From: Woeseiaceae bacterium
GTDB lineage: Bacteria > Pseudomonadota > Gammaproteobacteria > Steroidobacterales > Woeseiaceae
Assembly: GCA_021773075.1 (NCBI GenBank)
Contig: JAJFKT010000030.1
Span: 62,001-126,000 of the forward strand
Length of the DNA: 64,000 bases
Direction: 5' to 3'
The position numbers and the translations under genes are program-made. Every line of letters starts with the position of its first letter. Positions within the stretch are counted from its first letter, which is position 1. This document shows, in pieces, positions 18,966-28,173 of the stretch. The notes under the pieces are model-generated. The model was not told where the DNA came from. It ran no database searches and saw nothing but the letters and a program-made list of their open reading frames with translations.

Positions 18966-20123
18966 CGGGTGAGGTTCAACTGGTGGTCGTTCTACGGGCG
19001 TAATGATTCCGTCCTTGCTGAAATTCAGACCTGGCGTAGCGAAGTCATCGATGCTCAGGCCGCGTATCAGGTTCAGCGCGCGCTGCTTTTCATCGATGCT
19101 CGGCCCGGCCGGTCGTAGCTGAACTGTGGACGTAATCAGGCCCTCAACGAATCTTCCGTCACCGTCCAGAGTTGTCGTGAGTATCGGTGCGACACCCTTG
19201 ATTCCCGCGACGCTAATGCCGTAATAGGTTGCGAAGTTGCCGAGACTGTAGGCAATAAGCCGGTCCTTGTAGCGCTCGATGCCGCGAACGACATGCGGGC
19301 CGTGTCCGATGACCAGATCGGCTCCTGCATCGACAGCGCCGCGCGCAAACCAGACAACATCGCCGCGTGGCTCGCCGTAATATTCTTCTTCAGCGAACGG
19401 CAGGTGAGTCACGTCCGCGCCTTCTGCACCGCCGTGAAAGCTGACAACAACAATGTCGTGTTCTGCAGCATGTAGCTCAATATTTGCAAACGCCAACTCG
19501 TAGTCGAGCAGCACATTGGAGTCTTTAGTGACCGCGTACGCGAGGTATGCGATCGAGGTGTCTGCACGCAGGATGATGCTGAAGTGACCCTCTCGACCCG
19601 AGGACAGGATCCCGACCGTATCTAGTGCAGTCATGCTGCTGCTGCGACCCTCTTCACCGAAGTCACGCGCATGATTATTGGCAAGACTCATCAAGTCGAA
19701 GCCGGCATTGCGATAGTGCTTGGCGTAGCGTGTCGGAGAGCGAAACAAATAGCAGGCAGCTGGATTGCCGCACTTCTTGCCGGGCTGTCCACCATCGATC
19801 AGCACGCCCTCGAGATTACCGATCGCGAGATCTGCAGCGGATAATATCGGTGTGACGTCTGCCAAAAAACCAACACCGTCGTCATCTGGCAAGTGATTCT
19901 CCGGGTAGTCGGTTCCCAGCATCATATCGCCGACTGCAGCGATGCTAATGCGCATCGCGGTCCTATCAGGAGCGGGCGGTGCAGGTTCTGGCTTTGGCAG
20001 AGGGCTGGGCTGAGACGGCTCAACTGGTGTTGAAGCCGGCTCGGGCTCGGGTGCCGGGGTCGTGGTGCAGGCTGCGAATTGCAGCACTACGACGGCGAGT
20101 AACAGACGACTGGCGTCAGTCAC
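18945..20123 (-). CDS. CapA-family (PGA_cap metallophosphatase-like) lipoprotein
   Basis: About 392 residues. A lipoprotein signal (LLLAVVVLQFAAC) is followed by a Pro/Glu-rich linker (about 24-55) and a PGA_cap domain with AAVGDMMLGT, IGNLEGVL, MSLANNHARDFGE, VVSFHGGAE and LVIGHGPHVVRGIE. These His/Asp blocks are the metal-binding pattern of the CapA/calcineurin-like family that includes poly-gamma-glutamate synthesis proteins. No other pga or cap gene is nearby, so the role is unknown. The start is GTG 20123 (or TTG 20126), overlapping the SPOR gene stop. The 3' end overlaps ntrX convergently. Confidence 0.85.
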   Translation of the reverse strand: MTDASRLLLAVVVLQFAACTTTPAPEPEPASTPVEPSQPSPLPKPEPAPPAPDRTAMRISIAAVGDMMLGTDYPENHLPDDDGVGFLADVTPILSAADLAIGNLEGVLIDGGQPGKKCGNPAACYLFRSPTRYAKHYRNAGFDLMSLANNHARDFGEEGRSSSMTALDTVGILSSGREGHFSIILRADTSIAYLAYAVTKDSNVLLDYELAFANIELHAAEHDIVVVSFHGGAEGADVTHLPFAEEEYYGEPRGDVVWFARGAVDAGADLVIGHGPHVVRGIERYKDRLIAYSLGNFATYYGISVAGIKGVAPILTTTLDGDGRFVEGLITSTVQLRPAGPSIDEKQRALNLIRGLSIDDFATPGLNFSKDGIITPVERPPVEPHPLVVTPD

Positions 20124-20712
20124 CAAGGCGAATCCGCATCACATCAATTCTGGCGGCCCTGAGTCGACTACGGGTTACATTCAACTCCTGCAGGTCCTCG
20201 ATAGGCCCAACATAGACCCGATAGTAATCGCGGTTGTTTACGCGGGCCCGCTGCACACGAGACTCAATGCCATGCAGGGCAAGTTCGGCCTTGCGCCGGT
20301 CGGCATCCTTGTGCGTGGAGAAAGACCCGGCCTGCAACATGTAGATGCCGGGTTCGTCGATCGCCTGCGGCTCAACATCTCTATTAGCGACAGGCACTGC
20401 TTCGTCGACGATCATTTCGAAGGCAGGCAACATCTTGTAAAAATCGAATCTGTCTTCGGCTGAAGTTGCTGGCACGTCCTCATTCGCTGCATCGGTATCT
20501 GCGCCTTCGCCGTTTTCGTCCATCGAACTCTGCATACTGGCCGGCTGCGGCTTATCAACAACAGCGAGTTGTTGCGGCTCTCGATCCTTGACGTAAACGG
20601 CAAATGCGACGGATAAACCGATCGCAAGACCAAATATCATCCATACCCAACCGGGGTAGTCCTGCTGCTTTTTGCTGCGCGTGGAGCGCCGCTTTTTTCT
20701 GCGCTGCGCCAT
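20116..20712 (-). CDS. SPOR-domain membrane protein
   Basis: 198 residues: a very basic cytoplasmic N-terminus (AQRRKKRRSTRSKKQQ), one membrane helix (about 24-44), a flexible acidic linker (about 45-118), and a C-terminal SPOR domain (about 120-197; YMLQAGSFSTHKDADRRKAELA ... YYRVYVGPIEDLQELNVTRSRLR). SPOR domains bind denuded septal peptidoglycan, so it is likely a divisome-associated protein similar in layout to FtsN. The gene follows argS with a 1-base overlap (TAATG), a common arrangement. Confidence 0.9.
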   Translation of the reverse strand: MAQRRKKRRSTRSKKQQDYPGWVWMIFGLAIGLSVAFAVYVKDREPQQLAVVDKPQPASMQSSMDENGEGADTDAANEDVPATSAEDRFDFYKMLPAFEMIVDEAVPVANRDVEPQAIDEPGIYMLQAGSFSTHKDADRRKAELALHGIESRVQRARVNNRDYYRVYVGPIEDLQELNVTRSRLRAARIDVMRIRLGD

Positions 20713-22463
20713 TACATTTCGTCCGGCGCGGAAACGCCGAGGATGTCGAGGCCGTTGGCGACAACCGTTTTGACTGCGGCGTACAAAGACAGTCTTGCAT
20801 CGCGCAGAGCAGCATCTTCGACGAGAACTTTATGCGCGTTGTAACTGGAATGAAAATCGCTGACGAGGTCGCGCAGGAAATGCACGAGCGTTTGTGGAGC
20901 ACGATTTTTCGCAGCAAGTTCGATAATTTCCGGATATCGACTCATCGCAGACATTAGCGACTTTTCCTGTGTTGCCTTTAGTTCGCTGAGGTGAGCGCGG
21001 CCGTTTTCTGAGTCCCAATTCATGCCGGACTCATTCGCTTTTCGAAACACGCGCGCAATACGTGCGTGAGCGTACTGAATGTAATAGACCGGATTGTCAT
21101 TCGACTGCGACATCGCGACATCCATATCGAAATCCAGGTGTTGGTCGTTTGAGCGCATGACATAGTAAAAGCGCGCAGCATCGTTGCCAACCTCGGCACG
21201 CAATTGCCGCAAAGTATCGAACTCACCGGAACGCGTCGACATTTGCATCTTTTCGCCACCGCGATACAGCGTGACAAACTGCACGAGCTCCACTTCGAGG
21301 TCGTCACCTTTATAACCCATGGCCTCGAGTCCGGCGCGTACGCGGGATATATAGCCGTGATGATCGGCGCCCAGAATATCGATTAGGTGATCGAAGCCGC
21401 GCTCGCGCTTGTCGAAGTGGTACGCGATGTCCGAGGCGAAATAAGTCTTAATGCCGTTTTCGCGCACAACAACCCGATCTTTTTCGTCGCCGAAGTCGGT
21501 TGCCGGAAACCAGGTAGCGCCATCCTTTTTGTACAGGATGCCGCGCTCTTCGAGCACGGTGAGCGCGTCGTCAATGCGACCGGTCTCGGTAAGGCTTTGC
21601 TCCGAGTACCACTGATCAAAATTGACACCGAATTCTGCGAGGTCGTCTTTGATATCGGCAAGTATAGAGTCGAGCGATTGTTGCCGGATGCGATCAAATC
21701 CGTCTTCGCCGTGGAGGACCTTCGCCTTTGCAATCAGCGCCTCGACATAAGGCTCGAAACTCCCGGCAGCATCCTGTTGCGGAAGATCGGCAACAACATC
21801 GCTGGCGTCGGGCAAGTCTATTCCGTCGGTATCGATTTCGTCGGCTATCTCACGAATGTATTCGCCGCGATAGCCCGCGTTCGGGAATGGAACTTCGATG
21901 CCGCTCGCCTCCAGCCATCGCAACCAGACACTAGCGCCAAGAATGTCCATCTGTCGGCCGGCATCGTTGACGTAGTATTCGCGATGTACTGGAAATCCTG
22001 CCGCTTCGAGTAAGTTGCCTAGCGACGCTCCGTACGCAGCAAGGCGACCGTGTCCAACATGTAGCGGCCCGGTCGGATTCGCAGAAATGAATTCCAGCAG
22101 GATCTTTGGGGTCTGTTGCTTCTCCTGGCGGCCGTATTCCTCGCCGTTATCCAGAACCGCCAACAGCTCAGTGTGGAACGCGGCCGGGCTGAGATAGAAG
22201 TTGATAAAACCCGGACCCGCGACTTCAATCTTCTCAATCTGCTCGTTGTCACCCAGCGCATCGACAATGCTGGCCGCAATATCGCGTGGGCTTTTACGGG
22301 CTGGCTTTGCCAGTCGCATGGCTATATTGCTGGCGAAATCGCCGTGGCTGGCTTCGCGAGTGCGTTCCACCGTCGTCTCCGCAGAGATGTCAGCGGCGGC
22401 AGCCGCGAGTTCCGGGAGAGTCTTCAGGGCATCATTAACCAGCTTTGCGACTATGTGCTTCAT
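20712..22463 (-). CDS. argS: Arginyl-tRNA synthetase
   Basis: Class I synthetase of 583 residues that charges tRNA-Arg. It has an N-terminal additional domain (about 1-100), the HIGH-type motif LHVGHGRLAAYG near 130-140, the KMSKS-type motif KMQMSTRSG, and a C-terminal DALR anticodon-binding domain ending LDILGVSAPDEM. It lies 80 bases downstream of priA and is followed without a gap by the SPOR gene, so priA-argS-SPOR-capA is probably one operon. Confidence 0.98.
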   Translation of the reverse strand: MKHIVAKLVNDALKTLPELAAAAADISAETTVERTREASHGDFASNIAMRLAKPARKSPRDIAASIVDALGDNEQIEKIEVAGPGFINFYLSPAAFHTELLAVLDNGEEYGRQEKQQTPKILLEFISANPTGPLHVGHGRLAAYGASLGNLLEAAGFPVHREYYVNDAGRQMDILGASVWLRWLEASGIEVPFPNAGYRGEYIREIADEIDTDGIDLPDASDVVADLPQQDAAGSFEPYVEALIAKAKVLHGEDGFDRIRQQSLDSILADIKDDLAEFGVNFDQWYSEQSLTETGRIDDALTVLEERGILYKKDGATWFPATDFGDEKDRVVVRENGIKTYFASDIAYHFDKRERGFDHLIDILGADHHGYISRVRAGLEAMGYKGDDLEVELVQFVTLYRGGEKMQMSTRSGEFDTLRQLRAEVGNDAARFYYVMRSNDQHLDFDMDVAMSQSNDNPVYYIQYAHARIARVFRKANESGMNWDSENGRAHLSELKATQEKSLMSAMSRYPEIIELAAKNRAPQTLVHFLRDLVSDFHSSYNAHKVLVEDAALRDARLSLYAAVKTVVANGLDILGVSAPDEM

Positions 22464-22543
22464 TGGGTGTATCGGTCAGATCGGGCGAGCCGGCAATTCT
22501 ACCTGCTTATGATTGCCTGTATAGGCCCGTCATGGTGCTGGCT

Positions 22544-24769
22544 TCAAAAAAGCTCCACGGGATCGACATCGATTGACCAACGGACCCTGCGTGCCGCCGG
22601 ATCATTTTCGAGCAATGGGCGCAATTGGGCAAGAACACGGTGCAGCGTCGCCCTGTCACTGCTCTGCAACAGCAGCTGCGCGCGATAGCGGCCGGCTTTG
22701 CGCGCCATCGGGGCGTCAACGGGCCCCAAAATTCGTAGCGACTCCGAGGGGGCCTGGGCTGCATGGCGCTGTGCTATCTCAAGAAAGTGGTGTGCGTCCG
22801 ATTGTCGATGAGCCGCGGAGCGCAGCAACGCCAGCCGTGTAAACGGCGGCCAGCGAGTGATTTCCCTTTCAGCGAGGGCCTCGTCTGAGATCTGTCGATA
22901 GCCACCGGTAATTAACGTTTCCCAGAACGGGTTTTCAGGAAACGCGGTCTGAATTAGTACCTCTCCAGCACGCTCTTCGCGGCCAGCTCTGCCAGATACC
23001 TGAATAACGGACTGCGCCATCCGCTCGCTGCTGCGAAAATCAGTGCCGAACAATCCCTGGTCGGCGTTCACGATGCCGACCAGTGTCAGGTTCGGGAAAT
23101 GGTGTCCCTTGGACAGCATCTGTGTACCGACCAGAATTCTGGCTCGACCCGAGGTCGCGTCCTCGAGGGCGGTATGCATCGCGCCTTTGAGCTGGGTACT
23201 ATCGCTATCAATACGGCTGATCACAGCGTCGGGGAATCGGTGGCCCAGCGACTCTTCGATACGCTCCGTACCTTCGCCGAGCGGTCTGACGACCTCACCG
23301 CATTCCTCGCAGCTTTCGTTCAATGGCCGGCAAACGCCGCAGTGATGACAGCGAAGTTGCTTGCTGCGTGCGTGGACTGTCAGTCGTGAGTCGCAGCGAT
23401 CGCAGCCGGCGATGTGGCCGCAGGCGCTGCAGATTAGCGTTGGCGCGAAGCCGCGGCGATTCAGAAATATCAAAACCTGCCCACCTGACTCAAGGTGTCG
23501 TCGAATCAATTCGGCTAGTGGTTCACTGATGCCGTCGGTCGCCGGGTTACGCACAGTATCGATCAAGCGCAATTTAGGTGGCACGGCCCTACCCGCCCGA
23601 ACGGGCAAAACGAGGTGTTGATAGGTGCCGTTTCGACAGTGCTGCAGCATTTCGAGTGTCGGTGTCGCGCTACCGAGAATGACGGGAATGTCGAGCCGTT
23701 TCGCTCTGGCGATCGCGAGATCACGTGCGGAGTAACGCAGTCCCTCCTGTTGTTTGAAGGAATGATCATGCTCTTCATCGACGATGATCAGACCAGGGTT
23801 CTTGAGTGGTGTAAAAATCGCCGATCGCGTACCGACGATGAGGCGTGCCGCACCGGATGCCGCCGCACGCCAGGCGGTAAGTCGTGCGATGTCGGACAAA
23901 CCCGAGTGTAACAAGGCAGGCTCGAGACCTAGTCGGGCCCTGAGTCGGGAAACCAGCTGTGGCGTAAGCCCGATTTCCGGGACCAGCACCAGCGCTTGCC
24001 TGCCGTTTTCAAGGATATCCTGCAGTCGCTGCAGATAGACCTCTGTCTTGCCGCTGCCGGTTACGCCGTCGAGCAGGTAGGTGCCAAACTGATCGCTGCA
24101 CCTCAAGGTCGCTAAGGCAGCCTGCTGGTCTTCATTCAGTGTCGGTGCAACTTGTGGCTCGACGCTCAGCGCATCGTCGAAGTCATCGGCCCTGGCTTCG
24201 AATGACGCTATCAACCCTTTTTCAATAAGACCTTTGGCTGCTCTGCGCCAGTTCGGCATCGATTCAGTGAGGAAGTCAGTGTCGAGGCCATTACTACCCG
24301 CGTCCAGCAAGGTTTCGAGCAACTCTGCCTGCCTGGGTGCGCGGCGTGCCATTGACTCAATATCAGCCTGCTCAGCTTGATTTGTGACAGCGACTTTCTC
24401 GACCTTCGGGTGTAGTGACCTGCCTTGTCTGAGTAGCGACGGCAGTGCAGCGGCGACTACCTCGCCGATAGGGTGGTGGTAGTAGTCACTGGTAAACCGG
24501 ATCAACCACAAATCGTCCTCTGAAAATACAGGAGCATCATCGAGAATTTCGGAGCAGCGCTTGAGTTTTGCGCTCGGAATATCCGACTCAATGGAATGCC
24601 CGATAATGACTCCGACCTGTTCGCGGCGGCCAAAAGGCACCCGCACCCGAGCTCCTAAACATAAACAGGGGTCTGACCCCTGTTTATGACCCTGTTTGGG
24701 AGGCAGATAGTCAAATTCCCGCGATAGGGGGACATTGATGGCGACTTTTAGGATATTGGGCTTTGCCAC
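22544..24769 (-). CDS. priA: Primosomal replication protein N' (PriA helicase), with in-frame repeat insertion
   Basis: Restarts stalled replication forks: a 3'-5' DEAH helicase that loads the primosome. 741 residues with N-terminal DNA-binding domain, Walker A GVTGSGKTEVYL, Walker B IVDEEHDHSFKQ, the zinc-binding Cys cluster (CSACGHIAGCDRC ... CHHCGVCRPLNESCEECG) and the C-terminal helicase motifs GRAGREERAG. The start is GTG. Between FDYLPPK and ARVRVPFG, where E. coli PriA has about 8 residues, this protein has about 15, and the extra codons are a perfect DNA palindrome (24660-24688). The reading frame is kept open across it. Confidence 0.96.
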   Translation of the reverse strand: MAKPNILKVAINVPLSREFDYLPPKQGHKQGSDPCLCLGARVRVPFGRREQVGVIIGHSIESDIPSAKLKRCSEILDDAPVFSEDDLWLIRFTSDYYHHPIGEVVAAALPSLLRQGRSLHPKVEKVAVTNQAEQADIESMARRAPRQAELLETLLDAGSNGLDTDFLTESMPNWRRAAKGLIEKGLIASFEARADDFDDALSVEPQVAPTLNEDQQAALATLRCSDQFGTYLLDGVTGSGKTEVYLQRLQDILENGRQALVLVPEIGLTPQLVSRLRARLGLEPALLHSGLSDIARLTAWRAAASGAARLIVGTRSAIFTPLKNPGLIIVDEEHDHSFKQQEGLRYSARDLAIARAKRLDIPVILGSATPTLEMLQHCRNGTYQHLVLPVRAGRAVPPKLRLIDTVRNPATDGISEPLAELIRRHLESGGQVLIFLNRRGFAPTLICSACGHIAGCDRCDSRLTVHARSKQLRCHHCGVCRPLNESCEECGEVVRPLGEGTERIEESLGHRFPDAVISRIDSDSTQLKGAMHTALEDATSGRARILVGTQMLSKGHHFPNLTLVGIVNADQGLFGTDFRSSERMAQSVIQVSGRAGREERAGEVLIQTAFPENPFWETLITGGYRQISDEALAEREITRWPPFTRLALLRSAAHRQSDAHHFLEIAQRHAAQAPSESLRILGPVDAPMARKAGRYRAQLLLQSSDRATLHRVLAQLRPLLENDPAARRVRWSIDVDPVELF
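24660..24688. repeat. 29-bp palindrome inside priA (REP-like element)
   Basis: CATAAACAGGGGTC, a central T, then its exact reverse complement: 14 + 1 + 14 bases with no mismatch. It encodes roughly HKQGSDPCL in priA on the minus strand. The core GGGGTC/GACCCC resembles palindromes associated with REP/RAYT elements in gammaproteobacteria. That link is from memory and was not searched. I found no second copy in this window. Confidence 0.75.
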
Positions 24770-24856
24770 TGAACTTTACATAAATCCGGCGATTTTCGGC
24801 CTCGCCATGTCAACTGCGACGAAACCGGAGCGTTGTTAAGGGGAGACAACTTAGAT

Positions 24857-24868
24857 CACCACGTGGTG
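24857..24868. promoter_or_regulatory. 12-bp palindrome upstream of the sigma factor gene
   Basis: CACCACGTGGTG is a perfect palindrome ending 12 bases before the chosen ATG at 24881. It could be an operator. If the TTG at 24833 were the real start it would instead be coding. Confidence 0.35.
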
Positions 24869-24880
24869 GAGTCAAGGGAT

Positions 24881-25486
24881 ATGACGACAGACGCACTGGA
24901 TTTTGCGGTATCTTGCACACCTGAATCGACGGGAGTACGGGCGCTGCAAAAGGAACGGCAAATAGACAAGTTTCTGGCGGAGGTTGAGCGGCGCGCCCTA
25001 CGTATCGCCGAAATCGGTGTGCGCGACCGGGATGAAGCGCTTGACCTGGTGCAGGATGCGATGATCAAGTTGGTACGTAACTACAGTGGTCGCGGCAGTG
25101 ACGAGTGGCCACCGCTTTTTTACCGAATTCTGCAAAACGGCGTACGTGACTGGCATCGACGTCAGGCGGTTAGAAACCGCGTTATGGTCTGGTTTCAGAA
25201 GGCGAAACCCGAAGACAGCGACTATGATGTTATAGCGGCCGCGCCCGACCCTATCGGCCGTTCGCCGGATGAGGAAGTGCAGAACAGCGAGGCGATGCAG
25301 GACATGGAAATTGCTGTACACGAATTGCCGGCCCGACAACGGGAGGCGTTCATGCTGAGGACATTCGAGGGTCTCAACGTTGCTGGGACCGCGGTGGCAA
25401 TGGGCTGCAGCGAGGGTAGCGTCAAGACACACTATTCGCGTGCGGTACATGCGTTGCGCGAAAAGTTGGGAGAACATTGGCAATGA
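24881..25486 (+). CDS. ECF-type RNA polymerase sigma factor
   Basis: 201 residues from ATG 24881. Sigma region 2 (about residues 25-95: DEALDLVQDAMIKLVRNY ... PPLFYRILQNGVRDWHRR) and region 4 (about 140-195: LPARQREAFMLRTFEGLNVAGTAVAMGCSEGSVKTHYSRAVHALREKL) are both present with a short linker, and there is no region 1.1 or 3. The track extends to a TTG at 24833; I prefer the ATG, which has AAGGG four bases upstream. It overlaps the next gene by ATGA. The operon looks like the widespread sigma / DUF3619-like / DUF3106 cluster. The target promoters are unknown. Confidence 0.9.
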   Translation: MTTDALDFAVSCTPESTGVRALQKERQIDKFLAEVERRALRIAEIGVRDRDEALDLVQDAMIKLVRNYSGRGSDEWPPLFYRILQNGVRDWHRRQAVRNRVMVWFQKAKPEDSDYDVIAAAPDPIGRSPDEEVQNSEAMQDMEIAVHELPARQREAFMLRTFEGLNVAGTAVAMGCSEGSVKTHYSRAVHALREKLGEHWQ

Positions 25487-25839
25487 AGAAGACAGACGAA
25501 GAATTGGCAGAGCTGGCGAAGCGGGCTTTCGATCAAAGCGTCGATGGCCTCGATGGCGCCACCCTGTCACGCTTGAATCGCGGCAGGCAGGCGGCGCTGG
25601 CCGAGATCAGGCGACCACGAAACCAGTGGCTTCGCTGGTTGCCGGCTACCGGAGCGGTTGCCACCGTATTGATCGCGGTCATTGTTTTGCGCGGCCCGGC
25701 GGATATTGACGCAATCACGGCTCCGGCGTCGGACCTCGATCTTCTGCTCAGCGAAGAGAGCATCGAGATGCTCGAAGAACTGGAGTTCTACAGCTGGCTT
25801 GAAACGCAGGATTTCGAAGGTGACGGAGACCTTGGTTAG
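25483..25839 (+). CDS. Single-pass membrane protein, DUF3619-like, candidate anti-sigma partner
   Basis: 118 residues: a charged N-terminal cytoplasmic region (about 1-45), one membrane helix (about 50-69, LPATGAVATVLIAVIVL) and a short acidic outer tail rich in Asp, Glu and Leu. It is coupled to the sigma gene by ATGA. Size, topology and position fit the DUF3619-type proteins that accompany such sigma factors and are proposed to hold them at the membrane. There is no zinc-binding HxxxCxxC motif of the classic ZAS anti-sigma domain, so the anti-sigma role is an inference. Confidence 0.75.
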   Translation: MKKTDEELAELAKRAFDQSVDGLDGATLSRLNRGRQAALAEIRRPRNQWLRWLPATGAVATVLIAVIVLRGPADIDAITAPASDLDLLLSEESIEMLEELEFYSWLETQDFEGDGDLG

Positions 25840-26074
25840 CACAGGACTGCAAACAGTATTTTGCGGACTCATGTTATGCGTCTCATCGAGCGTAATGGCA
25901 GAGGCCGGGGAAGAGGCATCACCGGAAATGGAGTTTCTTGAATATCTGGGGATGTGGGAAGAATCGGATGAAGACTGGCAGCTGCTCGACAAGGACAGCG
26001 TTGCCGAAATTGACGAACGGAACGATCCCGTACCTGAGGGTGAAGAATCGACGGAGATTGAAGATGAATGCTAA
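25832..26074 (+). CDS. Small acidic exported protein in the sigma-factor operon
   Basis: About 80 residues, hidden inside a longer track ORF. A signal peptide (TVFCGLMLCVSSSVMAEA) is followed by a very acidic mature part (MEFLEYLGMWEESDEDWQLL then a run of Asp/Glu) ending in a lone Cys. The start is TTG 25832, overlapping the upstream gene by 8 bases, with GGAG just before it. An ATG at 25871 is the alternative. It overlaps the DUF3106 gene by 11 bases. I do not recognise a family. Tight packing between two genes that belong together argues it is real. Confidence 0.65.
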   Translation: MVSTGLQTVFCGLMLCVSSSVMAEAGEEASPEMEFLEYLGMWEESDEDWQLLDKDSVAEIDERNDPVPEGEESTEIEDEC

Positions 26075-26537
26075 AACCATCTTGGGCGTCGCCTGCTTAT
26101 TATTGCTGAGTTCGGTAGCGGCAGGCGATGACGACAACGCCTGGAGCAGCCTTGATGCAAGCCAGCAGCAAGTGCTGGCCGAATTTCAGGATCAGTGGAG
26201 CAGCTTGCCTCCCAAGCGGCGAGAGCGCCTGGTCAGAGGTGCAGATCACTGGGCGGGTATGTCGGCTGAGCAGCGTAAAGAAGCGCAGACAAGATTCAGG
26301 AGCTGGCGCGATCTGTCTGCCGAACGTAGAGAACTTATTCGTGATCGTTATGAGGCATACAGGAGCCTGCCGGCCGACGAGCAAAGACGTATTCGGGATA
26401 ATTTTCGACGCTTCAATCGCATGAATCGTGACCGACGAGAGAAAATGCGCGACCGTTATCGCGAGATGACACCGGAACAGAGGCAGCGTGTGCGCGACCG
26501 AATGAAAGATCGGCCACGACCCGCCACTCGCGACTGA
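26064..26537 (+). CDS. DUF3106 exported protein
   Basis: 157 residues from ATG 26064. A signal peptide (ILGVACLLLLSSVAAGDD) is followed by a highly charged helical body of repeated units: WSSLPPKRRERLVRGADHWAGMSAEQRKEAQTRF, then LSAERRELIRDRYEAYRSLPADEQRRIRDNF, each ending in a basic stretch. The pattern of LP/MS-x-EQR repeats is typical of DUF3106. The family's biochemical role is unknown; it resembles a periplasmic chaperone-like or CpxP/Spy-like layout. The track start at 25938 adds an unlikely leader. Confidence 0.8.
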   Translation: MNAKTILGVACLLLLSSVAAGDDDNAWSSLDASQQQVLAEFQDQWSSLPPKRRERLVRGADHWAGMSAEQRKEAQTRFRSWRDLSAERRELIRDRYEAYRSLPADEQRRIRDNFRRFNRMNRDRREKMRDRYREMTPEQRQRVRDRMKDRPRPATRD

Positions 26538-26572
26538 GCCGCTCAACAGAACCAAACCTTGTACGGAATCTT

Positions 26573-26601
26573 TTGTACCCGATGACCACCTCCGCTAAAC
26601 T
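26573..26601 (+). promoter_or_regulatory. Sigma-70-type promoter of pntAB
   Basis: TTGTAC (-35), a 17-base spacer and TAAACT (-10). The predicted transcription start lies about 20 bases before the pntA ATG, which has GGAGG at 26616. Spacing is ideal, and the hexamers match at 4 of 6 positions each. Confidence 0.5.
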
Positions 26602-26627
26602 GCCGCAGTCCAAATGGAGGGGTAGGT

Positions 26628-28166
26628 ATGAGGATCGGTGTACCGAGAGAAATTCACACAGGCGAACGGCGCGTTGCGACGACACCTGATGTTGCGGCGC
26701 AACTCATTAAGCTGGGGTTTGAGGTTTCGGTCGAAGCTGGCGCAGGTGCTGCCGCAAACTATTCAGATGACTTTTATGAAGCGGCGGGTTGCGAGATCGT
26801 GGCCAGCGCTGACGAGGTCTGGTCAAAAGCCGATGTAATCCTGAAAGTTCGTGGTCCCGAGGGTGGCGAAGTCGGCAAGCTGAGTGCCGGGCAAACGCTC
26901 ATTAGCTTTCTCTGGCCGGGACAAAATCCGGAGCTGCTGCAGCAACTGACGGACAGTGGCGCGACAGCGATGGCAATGGATAGCGTGCCACGTATCTCAC
27001 GAGCCCAGAAGATGGATGCCTTGAGTTCGATGGCCAACATCGCAGGCTACCGCGCAGTCGTGGAAGCAGCACAGCTTTTCCCGCGATTCTTTACGGGCCA
27101 GATTACGGCCGCCGGCAAGGTGCCGCCCGCGAAAGTAATGGTGATCGGCGCCGGTGTGGCGGGTCTCGCGGCAATCGGCGCTGCGAAGAGCATGGGCGCG
27201 ATCGTACGCGCTTTCGATACTCGCCCTGAAGTCAAAGAGCAGGTCGAAAGCATGGATGCTGAGTTCCTGATGCTCGACTTTGAGGACGATGAAGACGGTT
27301 CGGGCGAAGGCGGTTACGCCAAAACGATGAGTAAGGAATTCATCGATGCTGAAATGGCGCTTTTCAGAGAGCAGGCAAAAGAGGTCGATATCATTATTAC
27401 GACCGCTTTAATCCCCGGCAGACCTGCGCCTAAACTGATCATGGCCGATATGGTCTATTCGATGAAGGACGGCAGTGTCGTTGTCGATCTGGCAGCGGAA
27501 CAGGGTGGTAACTGCGAGCTGACGGAAGCAGAGAAAATCGTCAAGACCGATAATGGTGTTTCGATTATTGGTTACTCCGACTTGCCAAGCCGTATGGCGG
27601 CACAATCGAGTCAACTCTACGCAAGCAATTTACGACACTTGCTTACGGATATGACGCCTGAGAAAGACGGCAATATCGTCAATAATTTCGAGGACGAAGT
27701 CGTTCGCGGTGCGACAGTTTGCAAGGGCGGTGAGACAACATACCCACCACCCGCACCGAAGCTATCGGCTGCGCCAAAGAAAGCCGCGCCGGAACCCATT
27801 TCCGTAAAGGCAGAAGAAAAACCTTCGGTTTTTGGTCCCATCATCGCGATGCTCGCCGGCGGTGCCGCGCTGCTCGCGCTGGGCGCGGTGGCGCCGGAAT
27901 CGTTTATGGATCACTTCACGGTATTCGTGCTCGCCTGCTTTGTGGGCTACATGGTGATCTGGAATGTGTCGCCCGCACTACATACGCCGTTGATGAGTGT
28001 GACCAATGCCATCTCCAGCATCATTATCATCGGTGCGCTGCTGCAAATAAGCGCGCCCGACAAACTCCTCATGTGGATCGCTGTAGTGACGGTTGGAATA
28101 ACGGCCGTTAATATCGCGGGCGGTTTTGCCGTTACGCGCCGCATGCTCGAAATGTTCCGTAAGTGA
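26628..28166 (+). CDS. pntA: Re/Si-specific NAD(P) transhydrogenase, alpha subunit
   Basis: Proton-translocating transhydrogenase: transfers hydride from NADH to NADP+ across the inner membrane, driven by proton influx. 512 residues, full-length undivided form. The N-terminal alanine-dehydrogenase-like domains (about 1-370) show [39 protein letters not shown] and RPAPKLI. The C-terminal segment (about 405-510) has four membrane helices. The ATG is followed 7 bases after its stop by pntB. The E. coli protein is of nearly the same length. Confidence 0.97.
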   Translation: MRIGVPREIHTGERRVATTPDVAAQLIKLGFEVSVEAGAGAAANYSDDFYEAAGCEIVASADEVWSKADVILKVRGPEGGEVGKLSAGQTLISFLWPGQNPELLQQLTDSGATAMAMDSVPRISRAQKMDALSSMANIAGYRAVVEAAQLFPRFFTGQITAAGKVPPAKVMVIGAGVAGLAAIGAAKSMGAIVRAFDTRPEVKEQVESMDAEFLMLDFEDDEDGSGEGGYAKTMSKEFIDAEMALFREQAKEVDIIITTALIPGRPAPKLIMADMVYSMKDGSVVVDLAAEQGGNCELTEAEKIVKTDNGVSIIGYSDLPSRMAAQSSQLYASNLRHLLTDMTPEKDGNIVNNFEDEVVRGATVCKGGETTYPPPAPKLSAAPKKAAPEPISVKAEEKPSVFGPIIAMLAGGAALLALGAVAPESFMDHFTVFVLACFVGYMVIWNVSPALHTPLMSVTNAISSIIIIGALLQISAPDKLLMWIAVVTVGITAVNIAGGFAVTRRMLEMFRK

Positions 28167-28173
28167 GGCTGTG

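Noticed and set aside
21387-22013. A 208-residue plus-strand ORF
   Set aside because: It is antisense within argS; the composition is not protein-like and there is no ribosome site.
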